Assembly (NCBI GenBank): GCA_011109175.1
Contig: RDEW01000020.1
Span: 1,059,418-1,123,417, forward strand
Direction of reading: 5' to 3'
Source of the DNA: Dicyema japonicum
Taxonomy: Eukaryota > Dicyemida > Rhombozoa > Dicyemidae
Length of the DNA stretch: 64,000 nucleotides
Numbering within the stretch: position 1 is the first letter of the stretch; the number at the start of each line of letters is the position of its first letter. The notes below the pieces were generated by a model. That model was not told the origin of the DNA, did no database searches, and saw nothing but the letters and a program-made list of their open reading frames with translations. This document shows positions 58,236 to 64,000 of the stretch, piece after piece. A program made the translations under genes and the position numbers.

Positions 58236-59677
58236 TTACTCAAATTCGTTAATTGTGTAGTTTAAAACTGATTTTTGAATATAATTAAGGGAGTCAAAAA
58301 AATCAGAATTATCATAGTTTATTCTAAACAGACCTTCAAATTTTTTACTATTTTCAATCAAGTAAATTGCTTTGTCGTATTGCTTGGATTCCACAATATA
58401 CGATAGGACAGGATTTACATCGTTGTTACATTTTTCCAACATTGTACAGATCCTGGGAGTTATATTCACCCTTGTGTGTCACAGTTCGAATACCTTTTAT
58501 TCAAAATTACTTGTTTCAGTAATTTATGATCATTATTTTCAAGTAAGTACTCAACAAGACACTCTGATAGTTCTCTACTCCACTTTATCTGTTCGTAGCT
58601 TCCATTCGCTAGAGCTTCACAATATAGCATCCCCACGTGGTTAGTGTCCGAGGCTTCTAATAATAAGGAAAATAACTACCATTTTTAAATTTATTGAAAA
58701 TATCAACATTTCTGAGAATAGGACAGTGAACTGCTATTAAAGCAGCCTTTTTGTATTTTTTACCGTCAAAGTGATGATAAAACAGTTTTATATATTTGTT
58801 GATGTTTTCCTGCATTTTTTCATAATTTATATCCAATTCGTCTATAATTAATACATTTTACGCCTATTTCTAGGAGATCCTGGGTTTTTATTGAATCACA
58901 GAGATTACCGACTATATTGATGTTGGATGGAAGCCCACTCTCGATGTGACTTTTAGCAATATTGATCACATTCATCATTTTTTCTTCTCGGCACTTTAGA
59001 ATCCGGTTTTGGGCCAACAATTTGTCTCGTTCTTTGGTAGTGTCCACCAAAAAGTCAATGCCAGTTGTCCACTCGTCATTTGAAACAAAATATCTCTTCT
59101 TAAAATTCAACTTTTCTAACTCCTGGTCGATCCTCACACCTTTTTCGATTAAATACTCAATGTCAGCGTCTTTCTCATCAGAAATTTCTTAACTAAAGAA
59201 ACATGGAGATACTTAAGTGACCCGGCCCTGACGGATTGTTCCTTTCCCTTCGTAGATTGTAAATTTTCTCATTTTGACTGTCAACCAAGTTTTGAACAAA
59301 CTCACAATCTAGTTTCAGGTTGTTATTCTCAGATTTTAAATCATCATATCTGGTGGATGAAGCAAATGTAAACTTTTCTTGTAGGTCTTCATAGGCATCT
59401 TGATAGTTTTGATTATTTTGATGATTGAGGAGTATCCTGCAGGAGCTTTTCATTCCTTAACTGAATTTCGTTTCTGATGTGTTTGAAAAATTCGTTATAC
59501 TCGGTGTTGATTTTCTGACATATTTTTTTATAGTTTCTCATTTCACCAATCAACTTTGGTAATGTCATGACTTACAATTTCAAATTGTTCGTTTGTCTCA
59601 ACTATTATTTCTTGATAGTCTTTATCCCCAATCAGGGAGTTTAGGTTTTCCTGTATTTTGTAGTAATTCCTTAACAT
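58236..59677 (-). CDS. Coiled-coil protein with clathrin-linker-like C-terminus (CLHC1-like, tentative)
   Basis: ATG 59677 (MLRNYYKIQENLNSLIGDKD) to TAA 58236, about 440 aa. The first 280 residues are heptad-rich (EFFKHIRNEIQLRNEKLL, LKSENNNLKLDCEFVQNLV, LEKLNFKKRYFVSNDEW, RDKLLAQNRILK). The C-terminal part, KLFYHHFDGKKYKKAALIAV followed by ILRNVDIFNKFKN, resembles the clathrin heavy-chain linker (KYKEAA...GILRT...KF), and helical repeats follow to the end. In animals this architecture occurs in CLHC1. Introns: 59554-59575 (22 nt), 59188-59212 (25), 58842-58863 (22, GC-AG), 58657-58679 (23) and 58471-58493 (23). A one-base slip near 59420-59430 breaks the coiled-coil frame, probably a sequencing error. 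The family call rests on the linker motif only. Confidence 0.6.
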
Positions 59678-59879
59678 TGCCTATTAGAATCCCCTTGGTT
59701 ACACTACGATTATTACTTTCTATAATTATTCATAAATTTATTACTGCATAGTCCTTGGCAACCACTTGGGTCTCCTGTTCGTAATGGAAACTCACTATTT
59801 ATTTATTGAAAAACCCAAAGACCACCAATCAATTCGCTAAATTAATTTATCTTAGCCTCCAACATCTCTCGATTTCTCT

Positions 59880-61940
59880 TCTAATGCTTTGCCAACCGTG
59901 TTCCTGAAGTGTCTTCATTTATTTCTGCAAAGGAATTCTATCGGAGTGCACTTTTTAATGCCAATCTGAATTCCTACACATGAACCGCTCTCTCTGAATA
60001 GGATTCCTAGCTCCTTGCATATATGTAGTAAGCCCTGGCCATTTCTTACCGTCGCCTTTTCTGAAAGGAGAATGTGGACGGATATGGTGTCTGATTGCAT
60101 ATTTCGCATGATTCTCCGCCTGAGAGAGTTAATACGCTCGACCCTCGTAGAAGGAATAGCGAATCTCCTAGCATAACAGGCATATTCAACCGTCAGCACA
60201 ATGACTAGAAGATATAATTTGCTGATACAAGCAGTAGGTGGGAAGGGGCTCGTCTTTATAATGGCTTTTAATACGTTCCATTTTCAAAGACCTTTGGTTA
60301 ATAAATAAATAGAGACCCTTGGTTAAAATTTCCTCCATGTGACTGGAGAACGTCATAAGAGAGTCGATTGTCACTCAAAGGAAGGAGACTTGTCCTTGCA
60401 GCAATAATTAGGTCGTCCGCGTAAGATAAAAACAGTGTCCTGATCATGATAGTAGATAAATCGTGTAGAAATATGTTAAATAAGAGAGGAGACAGAAAGG
60501 AGCTTTGTGGGACCCCATTCGGGAGTAATCTTGATTTTGAAGTAATTTTTCCAATTCGGACTCTTCCACGTCGGCCTTTTAAAGAAATTTTCAATCCATA
60601 GCATGATGTTCGGATGTAAGTTTTTAGTTTAAGATCTTCTTTGTTAGGAGTGTCATCGGAACCGTGTAGAAGGCTTTCTGTATATCTATAGACATCAGAG
60701 CCGTCCGTAAGTGCGTCTTCATGTTGAAGACGTCTGTGATGAACTGGGAAACAGATTCCTAATGCGTCGTTGTAGAACGGCTAGATCTGAAGCCATGTTG
60801 AAAATCAGGAAATTGTAGAACTGAAAAGATTAACATTAGTACAAGTTTTTTTAACACTTTTGACAAGGCATAAGTTATAGAGACATGGTGGTAAAAGGAT
60901 GGTCTTTTGATTTTACAGGCTTGAAGATTGGAGTAATTCTTCCATATATTTGGTATTGTGTGGGAATTTATAAAATAGTTATACAGTCTTGATAACATGA
61001 TAAAGTCATTGGTGTTTGATATGACAACACCAATGCACAGACACAGACACCGTCGGGGCCACAGGCTCGGGTAGAAATTCTTTTTCACATCGTAGGTAGT
61101 GAAGAATGTAGTATATCCTGTCTTTGTGGACCACATCGTTTGTCATGCAGAGAGCAAAAGAATTTCTGGCTGATCGACAAATAGTATTTCATAAGGTTAT
61201 TAGCAATTTTCCGTGCGTGTTACGGGACAAGGGTAACGATTTCTACTCCGCCTCCATCTTTCTTTATGAGGCTGTTGATACTTCTTAATGTCTTCCAGAA
61301 GGTTCCAAATGTGTTCTTGTGGCATATTTGACTAACAAGCCGGCTCTACTAGTGTCTGGTTAGCACGAATTAGTCGGGAAATTCTGTGATTTTGAGAGCG
61401 TATGGACTATATAGAGCCATCTGATTGCATTCCGGTTTTCTTCAAAGCATCCCGTTTCTTGATAAATTCCAGAATGCCCGAAAATAGTTTCGGATAGAAT
61501 TTTATGTAAGAGGATAATGGGATGAACATTCATTTCGAATAACTTGACATTGTGGCTGTCTTGTCAACAGGGAAGTCTTCCACAGCGAGGCCCAATAGAT
61601 AATTATTCACATATGTGCTGAATCCAAACCAATTTGCCTTCGAATAGTTTTTGAACTTTGTAGAACATCTTGGCAGATAAATAGATCTTTTGAGTTTCAA
61701 CACAATTGGGTTATGGTCGCTTGTAAAACCATAACTTAGGTTCTACATCACCAGACAGAGTAGTAAAGAGAAAACGGGGGAATTGGTAGGCCACCCTTCT
61801 GAAGGTCTTAGAAGGGTAGAGAAGGTCGAACGGTTTTCTTCCATCACATGTTTTGACGTTAAAGTAGAGAATATAGAAATCATCAAAATCTCAATCCCTG
61901 TAACTACCTGTCTGGTAAATGAGCCACTATATAGAAAAAT
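59880..61940 (-). mobile_element. Family D retrotransposon, decayed
   Basis: Minus strand: TSDHNPIVLKLKRS (endonuclease end, about 61700), DDIKKYQQPHKE linker (61270), NTNDFIMLSRLYNYFINSH and FQHGFRSSRSTTTH (RT start), GRRGRVRIGK, LLPNGVPQSSFLSPLLFNIF (PQGS-type block with Gly lost, about 60490) and LFLSYADDLIIAARTSL (catalytic Asp pair, about 60410). A C-terminal region with CYARRFAIPSTRVERINSLR reaches 59930. Stops and shifts are numerous. Confidence 0.75.
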
Positions 61941-61989
61941 TAGTTTCAAAGAACTGACTGTTTTACTCAGATACTCTGTCTACTCAAAT

Positions 61990-62291
61990 ATGTTCCCAAA
62001 ATTATAGATTGATGGTTCGGACTCTCTCAGAGACCAGTCAGATGTATATATATAAAATGCATTGAACTAACTTAATTTTTAACAAAAAAAGTTAAGTGCA
62101 TAAAAATATAAGAAAATTTAATTCAAAGTTATAATGTTCAATGATGGTGAGATTTCTTGAGATTTTGTTTTTTCTGTCCCAAATTTGAATCATTGTTGAC
62201 GGATTCTTTCAAAGGCTTGGTCCCCACGTGTGGGTAGTTGTATTGACAGGTTTTGAATATTTTAGAAATCGCTATGATTAAATATAATATT
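61990..62291. other. AT-rich spacer
   Basis: No gene recognised. It lies just downstream of the RhoGAP stop codon and may hold its 3' UTR. Confidence 0.35.
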
Positions 62292-63341
62292 CAAACATAG
62301 GCTGAGTAATCAATTTTTTGAGATTTGATAAACTGAATCAATATATCTTCCCTCTCCAACCTTTCATCTTCCTTGATTACCCGCGTTGTGTAATTGTCTA
62401 ACGGTTGAAATCCAACATTATCTTGTTGGCCCTACCAATCTCAACCGGATGGTACCGATATTTCATTGTTAAAAACATCTATGAGGTAATTGATCAAATT
62501 ATGTGGTAGTTCGTACAGTTTGTCTCCGTTTTGGATCATAAAGTCAACGATATCTATGCAGTCTTTCATATTATTAGTTAAATCAAATTCAATCTGAAAT
62601 TAGGATTAAATATACAGGAAATAATGTCGGAGTAAAAACTATGGCCAAATTCTTACTATTCATATTGGGGGACCGATGACCGATTTCATGGAGGAAACAA
62701 AATAAGTTGAATATTCCACACTGAATATATCTCGGCATTAAACGAATTAAGATTGAGTAAGCAGTCAGTTTGTTGGTTTCTGTACATTCTAAACATTATT
62801 CCTAATATCCCACGTGGTGAAATCAGTCGGACGGCTTCAATAAATTCAAGTGGAATTACTGAAGGCTCAAATGTACGAAGGAGTCGTTTTAGTGCACATG
62901 CCAACTCATGAATGGTAAAGTAGTTTTGCACTTTAAGGAACTCATCTTTTTTCAGCAGGTCAATGATCTTTGTGACCTTATCATTGTTTCCACTCAATCT
63001 GAAGATTCCCTCCATTAAGTAGTCTATGGTAAATTACTCCTATGACTACCCTTAAATGATTTAATTTTGTCCATCATCTGTTGGACTCTACTAATCAACC
63101 TTAATTTAACAGAATCTTCTATGCTTATCTTATATCTCTTACCTTTAACCACCGTTTTTTTATTGCTAAATTTGTGCATCTTTTTCTTTACTGGTACTTT
63201 AATTTCCATGAATTCGTGAACACACTCAACTTCTATGTACTGAAAGGCATGCATCATCATAACAGTCCTATAACTTTCAGGGTAGTTAATCATCATTGAT
63301 ATAATGAACTCTTCAAGCATCAAACTGTTCACAGATAACAT
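62292..63341 (-). CDS. RhoGAP-domain protein
   Basis: RhoGAPs speed GTP hydrolysis by Rho/Rac/Cdc42, using an arginine finger. ATG 63341 starts a Met/Lys-rich N-terminal region. A 26-nt intron (63024-63049) joins KSFK to DYLMEGIFRLSGNNDKV, where the Arg of GIFRLSG is the catalytic finger. IHELACALKRLLRTFEPSVIP and MNSKNLAIVFTPTLFP complete the domain signature, the latter reached after a one-base slip at the AAAA run near 62699-62702. A 22-nt intron (62594-62615) and a 24-nt intron (62432-62455) follow; the latter removes a TGA and adds GQQDNVGFQPLDNY to SQKIDYSAYV, stop at 62292. About 320 aa. No other domain was found, so a specific GAP subfamily cannot be named. Confidence 0.85.
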
Positions 63342-63551
63342 TTAATGTAACTGAACGAAATACTCAATTTAAATATAACCGGTTCCTTTACGAATATTAC
63401 TTCCTTAGACTTTGAATGAAATATATAGTGTTCCTTTACAAATATTACTTCCTCAAACTATATTGATTTAATTACTACTATACTAAAATATTATTAATTC
63501 AAACAGCTATAGTAGTTTATTATTTACCAATAAATCAATACTTTACAAAAA

Positions 63552-64000
63552 ATGGCCAGTAAGGGTCTGCAAAGGCTTTCCCAGACACTTCTAACCCCTA
63601 CACCAATTGAGGAATTAGTGAGGAAAACCGGAGCCTTACTACCTCTAAAAAAGTCCGTCTCCTCTGTCCAGGTTAACCGGTGGAAGTATGGAGGGGCATC
63701 CAGCAGACTTCAGGGATCGCTTAACAATTCCATTTATCGTATTATGTCTTGGGAATCGTCCTGCAAAAAAGGGCATGATGTCCATAACAGTCGACGGTAC
63801 CACCGCACCGGCACTTGTGAGTCTGGTAAATCTTTAGTCAAAGTCTAATGGAGATACCGGTGCGGACAGTGTCGTCGTAAAGGTTGTTCCCGACGCTTTA
63901 AACTGGGAGGGCATCTTCCAGTGACTAGACAGACACGTCCGTGTTGGTTTGATTGGTTCAGAAGCATCTCTTATTTCACAGAAGGGCTTGTAAAGGTATC
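63552..64000 (+). CDS. Possible ISXO2/IS1595-like transposase start, truncated by window end
   Basis: MASKGLQRLSQTLLTPTPIE opens a frame to a TAA at 63846. The frame after it gives YRCGQCRRKGCSRRFKLGGHLP, a Cys-rich block, then WFDWFRSISYFTEGLVKV. Zinc-ribbon plus WF...YFFTEG-type helices are typical of ISXO2-like transposases, some of which occur in animal parasites. The catalytic domain would lie outside the window. The stop between the two parts could be an intron or damage. Confidence 0.35.

Overview
The window is AT-rich invertebrate nuclear DNA: a few intron-rich host genes scattered among many broken copies of non-LTR retrotransposons. The host genes are split by spliceosomal introns of only about 20-27 nt. 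These introns restore the reading frame and family homology in glutamate-cysteine ligase (GCLC), POLDIP2, a RhoGAP protein, a p24/TMED protein, a coiled-coil/clathrin-linker-like protein, a large repeat protein and a dynein heavy-chain relic. Such introns, axonemal dynein and animal-type retroelements fit best a compact parasitic animal such as a dicyemid mesozoan. That attribution is my inference from known intron lengths; no marker gene in the window proves it.

Layout. 0.5-3.8 kb: family A and family C retroelement pieces. 4.6-9.1 kb: a dispersed repeat, a family D piece, a SINE, a decayed pogo/Tigger transposase and a family D 3' end. 9.3-12.4 kb: a diverged Nipped-B/NIPBL-like HEAT gene. 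12.5-20.8 kb: retroelement relics and anonymous AT-rich DNA. 21.2-22.3 kb: outer-arm dynein heavy-chain pseudogene. 22.3-27.1 kb: a family B piece, then a small two-intron gene present twice in inverted orientation around a nested A-in-D insertion. 27.6-35.4 kb: families D, A and B. 36.6-40.6 kb: the large KSGR-repeat gene (plus strand). 40.9-42.1 kb POLDIP2 and 44.1-46.3 kb GCLC (minus strand). 46.4-52.2 kb: retroelements, including a 454-bp deletion derivative with target-site duplications. 52.3-52.9 kb: p24. 53.9-57.9 kb: a mosaic of a hAT end and families C, D, B and A. 58.2-59.7 kb: coiled-coil gene. 59.9-61.9 kb: family D. 62.3-63.3 kb: RhoGAP. 63.6-64 kb: possible transposase start.

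Four retroelement families recur. A: APE endonuclease plus RT, a C-terminal RGRPR region, a 3' hairpin and a (TAA)n tail. B: PHD-like finger, YLDD RT and a restriction-like C-terminus. C: YxDD RT, a Cys/His knuckle and a PD...E restriction-like domain. D: CR1/Jockey-like, with a 2A-like peptide ahead of the APE endonuclease. Several host genes carry single-base frame slips at homopolymers, so part of the apparent damage is probably sequencing error. Runs of N (7427-7461, 22895-23224) and single-N joins (5302, 6303, 6845, 13702, 18612) mark a draft scaffold. I saw no tRNA or rRNA gene, CRISPR array or bacterial-type operon.
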